DNA of 64,000 nt, from contig CAJNDS010002494.1 in NCBI GenBank assembly GCA_905221605.1, forward strand, positions 1 to 64,000, in the 5' to 3' direction. Source of the stretch: Symbiodinium natans (lineage: Eukaryota; Sar; Dinophyceae; Suessiales; Symbiodiniaceae). A model generated the notes under the pieces. That model worked only from the letters and a program-made list of their open reading frames with translations. It ran no database searches and had not been told where the DNA came from. Below are positions 53,468 to 63,215 of the stretch, one piece after another. The stretch's first letter is position 1. The number at the start of each line of letters is the position of its first letter. Made by a program: the position numbers and the translations under genes.

Positions 53468-56400
53468 ATGCTGTGCCTTTGCTTGTCCTTGCTCGGCTTG
53501 GCGGCTGCCGTGCCCCGCGTGGCGGTGGTAGGCGCCATGTGGGCATAGCAGGAACCCCTCAAACAAAAGTCAGAACCGTGTGGAAGACAACCCCAAGACG
53601 TATGAAAAAATTGAGACCATTGTACTTAAGCCCTTCAAAGCCCCGAGTGATTCTCGAAGGATGGAGTAGCCTGCACGCTAAACCCTAAACCCTAAACCCT
53701 CCTACATTCCCTTCAGGCGCTGGCATCAACGGAGGCTCGGCAGTCCACTACCTCCGCGAGCTGCTGGGGAAGGGCATCGACATCACAGTGTACGAGGCCA
53801 GGTTGAGGGAGGTTCGGGTGCTTAGGGCATTGGGGGTTTCGGGGTTTAGGGTTTGGGGTTTCGGGTTTAGGGTGCGCAGTCACAGTGTAGTCAGACACCT
53901 TGGAAGCCTGCTGGAGTTCACCTTGGGGCAGCTTAAAGGCAGGGGGCCCATGGATGTGGCAGGCCAACAGCGAGCCGGGCGGTCGAACGTTGACAAGGAC
54001 TCCAAGTGTCCAGGGTTTTAGGGTTTAGGGTTTGGAGTTGCAAAAGGGTTTAGGGTTAAGGGTTTAGGGTTTAGTTTGAGAGGGAGGGGGGGGGGCTTGC
54101 AGGAATGTGTTCCATCTCTGCTTTGGGGGTGAAGATGGTCAAGAGCATTGGGCTTCGACCCCGGCTTTCTTGCACGAGTACCCCATACCTGCATCCGCTA
54201 CCTAAATCCTAAACCTGCTGAGAGAGGGACCCTGCCGTTTCGGGTTTAGGGGGTTGGGTTTAGAGTTACTATAAACAACTAAAAACCTAAGCCTGGTGAG
54301 CCCTGTATGAACAAGAAAGAGGAGCTTTGCCAATGTCACCGTGGACGTGGGGGGCACGGCGATCTATTCCAGGAACAGATATGTCTCAGGTTGCTTGGAG
54401 GCATTGCGGTTTAGTGCTTAGGGTTTTTTGGGTTGAGGGCTTGCAGTCTTATAGTATGGGGCTTGGGCTCAAAACCCCAAGGCCCAAAGCCTAAATATCG
54501 CTGGGTTTCACTTCGCCGCAACCGCGACTGCTGGCAATTCCCTTTTGTTGCTAAGGCCGCCCCCCAACCCGAAACCCCAAAACCCATCCTTGCCCGGTGC
54601 CCTGACACACTAACAGCCTGAAATTGCCTGAAGCCCAGAACCCAAACGTCCTGGACTCCTGGACCCTTCTCACCCTCACACCCTAACACCCTGAACAAGT
54701 TTGAAACCCCAAGCCCTGCGCCCTAAACCCTAAACCTAAACAACATGTTGTTGATTACCCGAAGCCATGCCGCCCTAAACCCAAAGCCCTAAACCCTAAA
54801 CCCCCGCTCTCATCTCCGAGGTTTCGCCAAGTCTTTCGGGCTGTCGCCCCAGACAGGGGACGAGGCTTGGCTTAGGGTGTTAGGGTTGTTACGGTGGTGT
54901 TAGGGGAGGGTGTCAGGCGTGAGGGTAAAGTGTCAGGAGTTTATTCGGGGCGTGAGGGTAAAGTGTCCTGAGGTGTCAGGAGTTTATTCGGGATACTCGA
55001 GGAACCCCCTGTATCATAGCCAGTCAGTGGAATACAGCTTCAGGAGCACCCCAAGAGCCTCATAAAGCTCTCCAAGACCGCCCCAAGTGCGCAAACGTGA
55101 GGGTCCACCTCCCCCTCCCCACAGATACTGCACGCAATTAAGGGCTGGGGCAGTTCTTCTCATCCGACCTGTATGCCCCAACTTCCGAGAGCTTCCCCTG
55201 CTCGTCGACAGCCGAGGATGGTGTGAACTCGGACATTGGCATCTGGGATGGCCAGAAGTTTCGCATCCAGGCCGGGTTTTCGGGTTTAGGATTGTCTGTT
55301 TCCCTGGTTTCAGAATCTGGCTCTGAAAACCCTGTCCTCGAAACAGAGAGTGCGTGAGTGAAAGGCCCTTCCTGCACGTGTCAAACCTATCTAAAGCTGC
55401 AAACTCTATACATCTCAGCATTGACCTCTCCAAACCTGTAAACTCTACAAATCTCGACCGCCGACCCTAAACCCTAAACCCTAAACCCTAAACCCTAAAC
55501 CCTAAACCGCCCTATGAGCTGCCAGTCGTAGGTTGATACCGACAGCAGCCTCGGCCTGGGCGCGAAACTTCTCTTCCGCACCTGGCCGTCATCTGGGTTG
55601 TCTGCCGTTTAGAGTTGGGGGTTTTCGAAAATAAGGGACCCCCAATATAGACCCCAAATAGTAGGAGTCCCTTTTCATAAGGACCCCAGAAAGGTACCCC
55701 CTAATTTCGGAAACCCCCAGTTGGGTCCGAAACTGTAGGCACCTGAGTGCCGTCTGACATGTCCGACCCACGGAATGTAAAGCTGCAGGATACGGGCTGT
55801 CTCCTCTTCACGTGCTTCCCGCGGTCCGCAGCGCTGTGGACGGCTTCGACCGGATCTATGACCTTCAGGAGCGGCAGCAGAGCTTTGAGAGCCCGGCAGA
55901 GCTTTTAGATGCCCTGGGCGTTTTCAACCTGACCCAAACGTCCGCCTACGACTACTTTGCAGGCCGTGGCGGCTTGGCCTCTTTAGAAGGGAGCGCTCAG
56001 TGCTTCTTAGTAGTAGAGTAGGTAACCTTTAACCTTTTTGGGGTGTTATGTTCCCTACATAGTCCCAAAGGTTAACCTTGAGTTCCCCGAGGATGCTGCA
56101 CAACTAAGGCCTCTGTATCCCTGTAGGAGATGTCTTGAGCATGGCCCAGGTGTGGACGCCAAGTTTGTGCGGGAGATGGTGGATGGAGCCTCCCGGTGCA
56201 ACTACAACCAGCCAGGTGCCTTCCCTGATAACGATGCAACAAGAGGGGCAGCAGTAATAGCAAGAACCTGAGTACTACGACTATATGATTATTGATGATG
56301 ATGATGACGACGACGAGGAGCAGTAGCTACTCAGTAGCTATCATAGTCGTAATCGTCTTACAATAGGCATAATCGTCAATATGGAGAAGAATATACCTGA

Positions 56401-59400
56401 CATGGCTGTCGATGTGTTGCGGAGCGATTGTGTTGGCACTACTCGCTCTTGCTCTTGGTTTGGGGTGTCAACCCCGATCAGGCACGATGAACAGCTTCGC
56501 AGACCTGATCTCGCTGGCTGGCGTGGGTGTGGGCGGCCACGTCTTCGGCTTGGCCAACGGTACTCAGGCTTTGCCTGGGGCGCAACCCAGGGTGTAGAGG
56601 GGCTTAGGGGCTTACAGCGCTGAGGATGTTGGCTTCCTGAGAGGATTTAGGTGCTTGAAAGCTTTGTAGGGCGAAAATCTAGTGTTGCAGTATAAAGGAG
56701 TATAAACGGATCAGGGATTACCGTAAGAACCCCGCAATCGACCCGAATGCAAAGAGAGCAGGTGAGAGAGCTCAGGACGGAAGGGCGTCCACCCTCAACC
56801 CTAATTCCCCAACAACCCCCTTGCTTTTTGACCCTAAGCCCTGAACCGCTATGAGGCCCTAAAGCCTCATCCCTAGACCCTCTACCGAACCTGACCTCCG
56901 GCAGGCCATCTCGCGCGGGCTTCTAAGATCTGCGTCCCGGGTGCGGCTCGGGGAGAGGGTGACGCAAGTCGCCTCCAATGGAACAGGCCGCCAAGCTTCC
57001 ATGAAGGGCTTTTGTCGGTTTTTCGGGCTTGCAGAGTTTTAGGGTTGTTTGGATCGACTTATGCCCTTTTAGGGGCTTCAATTGGGGTATAGGGGGGTTT
57101 GCAGAAGCCGCAGGCTACACGGTTCAGACCGTGAAGCGATCCGAGCAGTTTGACGGCGTCATCCTCGCCACGCCCATGGAGCTGACCGCCATCCAGCTGC
57201 CGGCGGAGGCCCTGGCAGCCCAGTGGTGCCCTTTTTTTTGTCTCCTTTTCTTTGGGTTCAGGGTGCCCTTGTAAAGTTACCAACCCAATAAGGGTAACCT
57301 TATTAGAATATGCTTTGCCCCTTTTTTTTTTGTTCAAGGTACCCTACTTGTAAAGTCACCAACCCCCAAAAGGGGCAGCCTTACATATTGTGTAATATGG
57401 CACTACTGGGCTACCGCGAGGCCAAGCGCGGCACGGGCAGAGGGAGGAAGCACCACGGCAAGCACTCGGGGGCTTGGGGTTTAGGGTTTAGGGTTTGGGG
57501 TTTGGGGTTTTAAGTTTAGGTGCATTGAAGTGTAAGCATCATCTGCAGCACCGACGGGAGCCGAGTTCAATCACGGCCTGAAGAAACCGGCGTAGACCGG
57601 CGTTGAAACAGACAGCCTTGTAGGGGCTGTACGGGTATTTCCCCAAGAGGGGTACCTTTAATGTACCCCCGAAAGTAGCATGATCCTGATTATCGGAAGC
57701 CCCCAACAGGGTACCCCTATTTTCGGAAACCCCCATATGCGGTTCTGGGCAACTGAGTGTCGGGTTTGTCAGTGCACCGGTGGCCCCCTGTGCAGCCCTG
57801 GTCAAGTGCATAACACCATCGGGGTGCTTTTGGGGTTTAGGATTTAGGGTTGGGGTTAAGGGTTTAGGGTTTAGGATGGTTTAGGGTTTAGGGTATAAGG
57901 ATTCTTCACTGCAGGCCACTGTAGGGCCTGGGTTGAAGTTCAGGGTCAGGGTTTGGGGACCTGGCAAAGGTATCAGACCACATACGTGACCTTCATCCAC
58001 GGGCAGCTGAATCAGACCTATTTTGGAGCTCGAGCGGGCGCCAACGCCAAGCCGATCCCGGGAACGATCCTCACAACGGAGGACTCTTCGTCTCCGTTCT
58101 CGTCCTTTGGAGCGCGGGGCTGAGGGATTCGGATTTAGTAAAATTTAGGGGCTTGCAGGGCTCGAACGAAGGAGGCTGTGAAAAGTACCTACGCTGGGGT
58201 TTCAAGTTTAAAGTCAACACCTACTTGGGGGGGGCCCGGCCCAACTCGCCATGGTTTTGAGCCCTGAGCTGCCATTCCGAGGTTCACAAGGTGCTTCCTG
58301 ATGGCTCCATGGTTGCGGGGGCCTCCAGCACACGGCACATTGCACTTGCATGGAATCGCAGTGAGTGCACCGAGATGCGTGCCCCAACGTGAAGGTAAAG
58401 CTGTTTTCACGGCGGCACTTGAACGACGCGGACATCCAGCCACTGTTTCCGAGAGTGCCGCGCCTAACCCATCACTGAGCATGGCTTGGAGACATCATTT
58501 CAACTTGGAGAGCAACACTCTGAAACTATATTGTTTGTCATGCAGATCGCTTCTGAAGGGGAAGGAGGTGGAGGTGCAGGGATTGATAGAAGTCCCACGC
58601 CTTCGTTGACGAACCCTTGCCGAAGTCTTCCCTCTGACACCATTGCAAACTTTGCATGCTAGGTGCTGCTTTGCTTGAGCAACCCTCTTATTCACAGTCG
58701 ATGCCAGAGTTTGGCATCATAGCCCTAGAAATCCACGGGCTGGTAGCACACCAGCTGACCTCGGAGAGCTCACTTCGGTGCGACCCTTGCAGGGTACGCT
58801 CGCACAGGAAGACGGGAAGAGAGCGTGCAGTAAGACGTGTTCGAGGGGAAGGTGGGGACGGCGCCAGAGCGTGGCCCACAGAGGGCCAGCGGCCAACTGC
58901 CAACCACAGGGGAGCGGAAGAAGGCGAGCAGGAGGAGGAGGAGGAGGAAGGAGAGGAGGAGGAGGAGGAGGAGGAAGGAGGAGGAAGGAGGAGGAAGGAG
59001 CTCCGCAGCCAGAGTTCGCTGAACTCCACACAGGATGGTCGTCCTGAGGGGTTTGCAGTACATGCAAGGGTTGATCGGGCAAAATCAGGTTGTCGGGAGG
59101 GGATCTGACCCCAAGTCGGGGGTCACAACGCGCAGATGCAGTGCAAGAGAGGGGGGGAGATGGATAGGTCGCGCTACCCTGCGGACCACCCATGTGAAGG
59201 GCGCACGACTGCGCAGGGAGATTGGGTCCTGCCTTGAGCCCGGATCCCCTTACCTTATTAAGAAAGGAGAAGAAGAAGAATGAGAAGAATGAGAAGAAGA
59301 AGAAGAAGAAGAAGAAGAAGAAGAAGAAGAAGAAGAAGAAGAAGAAGAAGAAGAGGCGAAGAATAACAATAATAAGAATAAGAAGAACGAGAAAAAAGGA

Positions 59401-60238
59401 AGAAGGGGCGAGAGACGACACGATGAGGAAAGACACGAAAGATTGCGCACATTGATTTTCCGCCTCGAGGGCCTGGATGCATATTGAAAGGTCTCCAGCG
59501 CATGATCAGACGCAGGGCCCACGTCAACTTAAGGTCTTCCACATGTTCAAGTACGTTTGGTCGGCCTACCCCAAGCTCCAGCCACTGGCCCGCGCGGACT
59601 GGGCTAGCTTCAGGCCCCGCAAGCTGTCGTTCGAGTTTTCATATCACGCTCTCTCTGTCTCAGTCTCTTGGTCTCACTGTCTCACTAGCTCTCTCCCAAT
59701 CTCTCTCACACTCTCCCACTCTCTCCCACCCTCCCCTCTCCCTCTCCCTCTCCCTCTGCCTCTCCCTCTCCCTCTCCCTCTCCCTCTCGCTCTTGCTTCC
59801 CTTGCAGGGAAGCCAACAAAGATGTTCACATACAATCTTAGGAATCTCGAGTTTGAGGGGTTTGCGGGGCCTAGGGCTGGCAATTCGCAATGCGAACGTG
59901 GGAGCGCTGCGCCGTGGGCACCTCTATCTTCACAGCGCCCTAAACCCGAAAAAGGTCTAAGCTCAATGGCAACATGGCCATTGTCGCGGTGGCGCAAGAT
60001 CTGAGATGGGGTTTTGAAAATTGACCCTACACGCCCTAAACCCTAAACCCGAAACCCGAAGCCCTAAACCCTAAACCCTAAACCCTCTGGGGCAACAGGG
60101 TACAGCATCTGTGCCCAAGCACATCACTCCGACGGGGCGAGCCGCGCTCGCAGGCTGGATGGCCGAGCATTGTTCTACACCTCCGGCCTCGAGACAGGGG
60201 CGTCAGCCATGGAGGCCCGGGCACCTAACAGGGTTTGA
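53468..60238 (+). CDS. Prenylcysteine oxidase-like flavoprotein (14 exons, complete frame)
   Basis: Exons: 53468-53531, 53717-53801, 54322-54389, 55212-55270, 55532-55587, 55832-55962, 56150-56215, 56482-56559, 56715-56722, 56905-56980, 57105-57222, 57970-58111, 59534-59622, 60154-60238. They total 1125 bases, ATG to TGA, with no frame error: 374 residues against about 500 for animal PCYOX1. Exon 1 is a signal peptide (M-L-C-L-C-L-S-L-L-G-L-A-A-A) running into the first Rossmann strand; exon 2 gives the FAD-binding G-A-G-I-N-G-G-S and Y-E-A-R. Later matches to the prenylcysteine lyase domain: G-I-W-D-G, S-P-A-E-L-L-D-A-L-G, F-V-R-E-M-V, M-N-S-F-A-D-L-I-S-L-A-G, V-I-L-A-T-P, T-Y-V-T-F-I-H-G-Q-L-N-Q, W-S-A-Y-P, Y-T-S-G-L-E. 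The family oxidises the thioether of prenylcysteine, in lysosomes in animals. An exon may be missing between 58,111 and 59,534. Donors are GT, GC and GA. Confidence 0.8.
55614..55722. mobile_element. Fold-back element with GGGGGTTTTCGAAAAT-type ends, in PCYOX intron
   Basis: Left TTGGGGGTTTTCGAAAATAA and right CTAATTTCGGAAACCCCCAG are inverted repeats. Related ends are at 57,634-57,734 and, more diverged, 61,434-61,551. Confidence 0.65.
56006..56108. mobile_element. CTTAG-type fold-back element, copy 3, in PCYOX intron
   Basis: CTTAGTAGTAGAGTAGGTAA at the left and CAACTAAG at the right, with AACCTTT / AAAGGTT inside. Lies wholly in the intron 55,963-56,149. Confidence 0.8.
57634..57734. mobile_element. 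Fold-back element, second copy of the CGGAAACCCCC family
   Basis: Right end TATTTTCGGAAACCCCC matches the element at 55,614; the left end GGTATTTCCCCAAGAGGGG is its imperfect complement. In the intron before the exon at 57,970. Confidence 0.55.
58112..59533. repeat. Long PCYOX intron with GGA and GAA repeats
   Basis: Contains (GGA)n-like purine repeats at 58,927-59,000 and (GAA)n at 59,266-59,352. A 58,301-58,606 open stretch and the purine-repeat ORFs have no recognisable domain. A missing PCYOX exon may be here. Confidence 0.6.
59649..59810 (+). repeat. (TCTC/CCTCTC)n polypyrimidine tract
   Basis: About 150 bases of CT-rich repeats ending C-C-C-T-T-G-C-A-G. It looks like an ideal acceptor, but using it would introduce a stop in the PCYOX frame; the in-phase acceptor is at 60,153. 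Confidence 0.8.
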
Positions 60239-60639
60239 GCATTTCTGACTTAGGGTTTAGGGGTTTAGGGTTTTAGGGTTTGGGGGCTTAGGGGTTTAGG
60301 GTTTTCAGGGTCTAAGGGCTGAGTAACGGGCAGAGGCCATGGTTTCGGGATGGGTGTATATCTATCTATGGATTCATGGGGGTCAAGGTTCTAATGTATT
60401 GCCTATGGTATGTGCAGGCCTGTGGACTTGCACCCCCCCCAAGCCCTGGCCAACGGACCCCAAGTCACATCTTTGAGCTCTTGCCTGCCGCCTTTAAGCC
60501 CCTAAATCTCAACCCCCAAAGCGACGAACATCAAAGCCGACCTAAACATGCGGACGAAACAGTTGCGAGCTGTTCATGTTCTGAAATCATTGTTCTATAA
60601 GCCCCATAGAGCCTGTAAATCATATAAGCTCTATAAACT

Positions 60640-60748
60640 CTCTATATATGTATAAATAAATAAATATGTATATGTATATATGTATTTATATACATATATA
60701 GAGAGAGAGATTATATACATATATATATACACACATACACACACACAT
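60640..60748. repeat. AT-rich (TATA/TATG) tract with (AC)n
   Basis: Simple-sequence DNA: TATATG, GAGAGAGA and ACACACAC runs just upstream of the exon at 60,780. Confidence 0.85.
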
Positions 60749-60779
60749 TATTGCATATTCTTTTGGAGAATCCTTAAAG

Positions 60780-62402
60780 ACCTCCCCGAGGTCGCTGCCA
60801 TCGCCGGTCGCAATGGCGCCCTGCTGATGCGGGAGGCCTTGGCGAAAACTTCCCAGGCCCAGGGGTTAAGGGGTTAAGGGGTTTAGGGTTTGGGGTTGAG
60901 GGTTTGGGGCTTGGGGCTTGGAATTTAGGGTTTAGGGGTTGGAGTTTAGGGTTTAGGGTTGGGGAACAAGTCGTAGGTCCGAATTAATTCCTACATTCCG
61001 TACATAACGTAGCTTCTACACAGGGTCATGCGCTGGGACCCTCGCCCTGACATTGTCTGAAAAATCGCTGCCGCAGTATGTTAAAATACAAGATCTCCAC
61101 AGTGCAGTGGCAAAAGTTGCTCCTGAGAGCTGGCTCGTGCAGATCTCTGGTTGCGAGGTGCCGCGAGCAGGCAGAGACCCTGCAAGCATGTTCGTTTGAG
61201 AGGCCAAAAAAGAGCGCTCCTGTCTGCTTTTGCGTGAGCACGTCGACCTGCAGCTGCGTCCCCGCTAAAGGGTTCAATAAGTGTAAGATTTAGGGTTTCG
61301 GGTTTAGGGACCCCAAACCCTAGGGTAGGGTTTCCCATCGTCTAGGACCGAAAAGCCAAAGAGTCGAAGGAGGAGGTCCTCCGAATGTATCACAAGGCAC
61401 CGGGACAAGGGCGCCATCTGTTGTGGAATCAACCTGGGCCTTTCCCCAAAATAGGGCCTTACTTAAGATTCCCGGTATCACCGCATACTCGAATCCTTAT
61501 CACATATAGGAACCGCCAATCAAGGGTGCCCGTATCTTTGGGAAACCCTCACAGGGGTTGAAGTGCCGATGCCCTCTACCCTAAACCCTCCCAACCCTCG
61601 ACCCGAAGAATCCTAAGAATCCGAAGAGCCCGAAGAACCCTAAGAGCCCCAAGAACCTTAAGAATCCTAAGAACCCTACCCTAAACGCCAAACCCCAAGA
61701 ACCGCAAGAACCCTAGGAATCCTAGGAGTCCTAGGAATCCTAGGAATCCTAAGAATATTAAGAACCCTGACACCCTTCACAGTGCTCGCAGCCATGCCCT
61801 GCAAGGTGCATTCGAAGCCCCTCCTCATTGAACAAGCCTACGACTACGGCCGGGTCTTCAAGTGCCCTGGCTTGCCCGCAATGGGGTTGAAGGGGTTCAG
61901 GGTTTGGGGTTTAGGGTGCGCTTGCTGCGTCTCGGCAAAGGCAGGCGAGTCATCTGGGACCTGTCCACTGACACCGTGAGACCGGGGAAGCTCTAGAACT
62001 CCTACCACAGCGTTTCGCAGCCTGGCTTTCCTGCGCGGCGGTTTGACCTGCAAGGGCCCCCCATGCAACAGATTGACTATGACTGGCTATAATAGTAGCT
62101 ACTCTTGGATCAGCAAGAAGGAGCTACCAGACTGCTTGAAGGCAAGCTGGCTACAGATCGGCGACTGTCAAATGCCTCTCGTTTCTATATCGCCGGCCAT
62201 GTATACTAGGCTCGATTCTGACGAGCTGGGTGTGCCAAACAGTTTAGGGTTTAGGGTTTCGGGTTTAGAGAACTTGTTCTCAGAATGGTGCCCTGCAGAC
62301 TCCCTAGAATTCCCTAAAACACTGGCCCGTGCGGGAGCTCGTCGTCACGTCGACCGGCTTTCTGCCCGCGAAGCGGGAGCAAGACCTGTCCGCACGCCTA
62401 AG
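60780..62402 (+). CDS. Unidentified gene, five exons seen (ends open)
   Basis: Exons: 60780-60856, 61346-61396, 61806-61861, 61945-61975, 62338-62402, with codon phase kept throughout. Motifs seen: L-P-E-V-A-A-I-A-G-R-N-G-A-L-L-M; K-E-S-K-E-E-V-L-R-M-Y-H-K; L-L-I-E-Q-A-Y-D-Y-G-R-V; R-V-I-W-D-L-S-T-D-T; V-V-T-S-T-G-F-L-P-A-K-R-E-Q. Donors are GC (60,857), GC (61,397), GT (61,862), GTGAGA (61,976) and GTGTGA (62,403). No family was recognised. A fold-back element (61,434-61,551) and CCCTAAG/CCTAGGAAT-type short repeats (61,600-61,770) lie in its introns. Confidence 0.45.
61434..61551. mobile_element. Diverged fold-back element
   Basis: TTTCCCCAAAATAGGGCC at the left and GGGTGCCCGTATCTTTGGGA at the right are imperfect inverted repeats; similar in style to the elements at 55,614 and 57,634. 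Confidence 0.45.
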
Positions 62403-62932
62403 GTGTGAAAACGGCTTCGGTGTTTTTACAGTAGGGCTCCTGTTCATTTGGTGTGTGTTACGGCTGCCGAGTCCCTTGTCGCCTTAAGAATGCGGCAAGA
62501 TGGATGCCGCAGACAGTGTCTCAGCCGCTTGAATTTGGCGATGTCCTTGGTGGCTCGACCGGGTCGGTGGACTATCACGTGCACCGGCACCTGGCACACA
62601 TCTGTACACGCCTGGCCCGGACATGCGTTGTTGCTTTGGGCATGGCTTTCACGAAGGAGGGCGTCTTGCGGCTTCAGGTTTGGCTCAGTGAAGTGTAGAG
62701 CTGGGCCAGCTCCCGACGAACTGCGCTGGGCCGGCCGCCATGTCGCAGCCCGAGCTTTGCATAAGCTTTCATTTCAGGTTTTCTGAGATTTTCAAGGGTT
62801 CCTCCTCTGAGCTTTCGATCTAAGGTCCAGCAAGTTCGCGAAGCAGTACCAGGACGGGGACCCAGAGGGAGTTTGCAAGCATTGCAACTGATTGCACCGA
62901 GTGCCATGTGAGATGCGCAAAATCCTGATGAG

Positions 62933-63215
62933 GTTCCACCGGAGTTCCCTGACATTCTAAAGGACAAGGGTATGGGAGAAAGAGTCCACAAACGACGGGA
63001 TGGGCACCACCAGCTCGATGGAGCTCGGAACCCAGCCCGCTGCTTCAGGACTTCACGCGGGAAGTCCTACGATCTCAGCCGGAGAACATCCATGAGTTTG
63101 CTGCCAAGTGCCCCTCCCGCAACCGCGGCGACTGGCAAGCTGAAGGCAATGTGCAGCTGCCCCCATGAGGTACTTCGAGTGCCTGGCCAGCGGCCTGCCC
63201 GCTGATGCTGGGCAG
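62933..63215 (+). CDS. RIIa (PKA regulatory-subunit type) dimerisation/docking domain protein, partial
   Basis: Exons: 62933-62962, 63049-63107, 63170-63215, all in phase. Exon 1 reads V-P-P-E-F-P-D-I-L-K, exon 2 D-F-T-R-E-V-L-R-S-Q-P then I-H-E-F-A-A-K, and exon 3 continues Y-F-E-C-L. Together they give the RIIa signature (VPPxFPxxLKxFTRxVLRxQPxxxxxFAAxYF). The family forms an X-type four-helix dimer that docks on amphipathic helices of AKAP-like proteins; in protists such domains are common in flagellar proteins. Introns are 86 and 62 bases, the smallest here: the first is GA-AG and flanked by the direct repeat AGGAC, the second GT-AG. No start or stop codon was assigned. A following exon may be near 63,435-63,453. 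What it is fused to is unknown. Confidence 0.7.

Noticed and set aside
58717-59436. 239-codon minus-strand Ser/Pro/Phe-rich ORF and nearby Glu/Lys/Gly ORFs
   Set aside because: Composition is dictated by GGA and GAA repeats in the PCYOX intron.
59649-59818. Strong polypyrimidine tract and CAG as the acceptor of a PCYOX exon
   Set aside because: Joining there gives a stop after eleven or so codons, while the acceptor at 60,153 restores the family's conserved C-terminal motif in phase.
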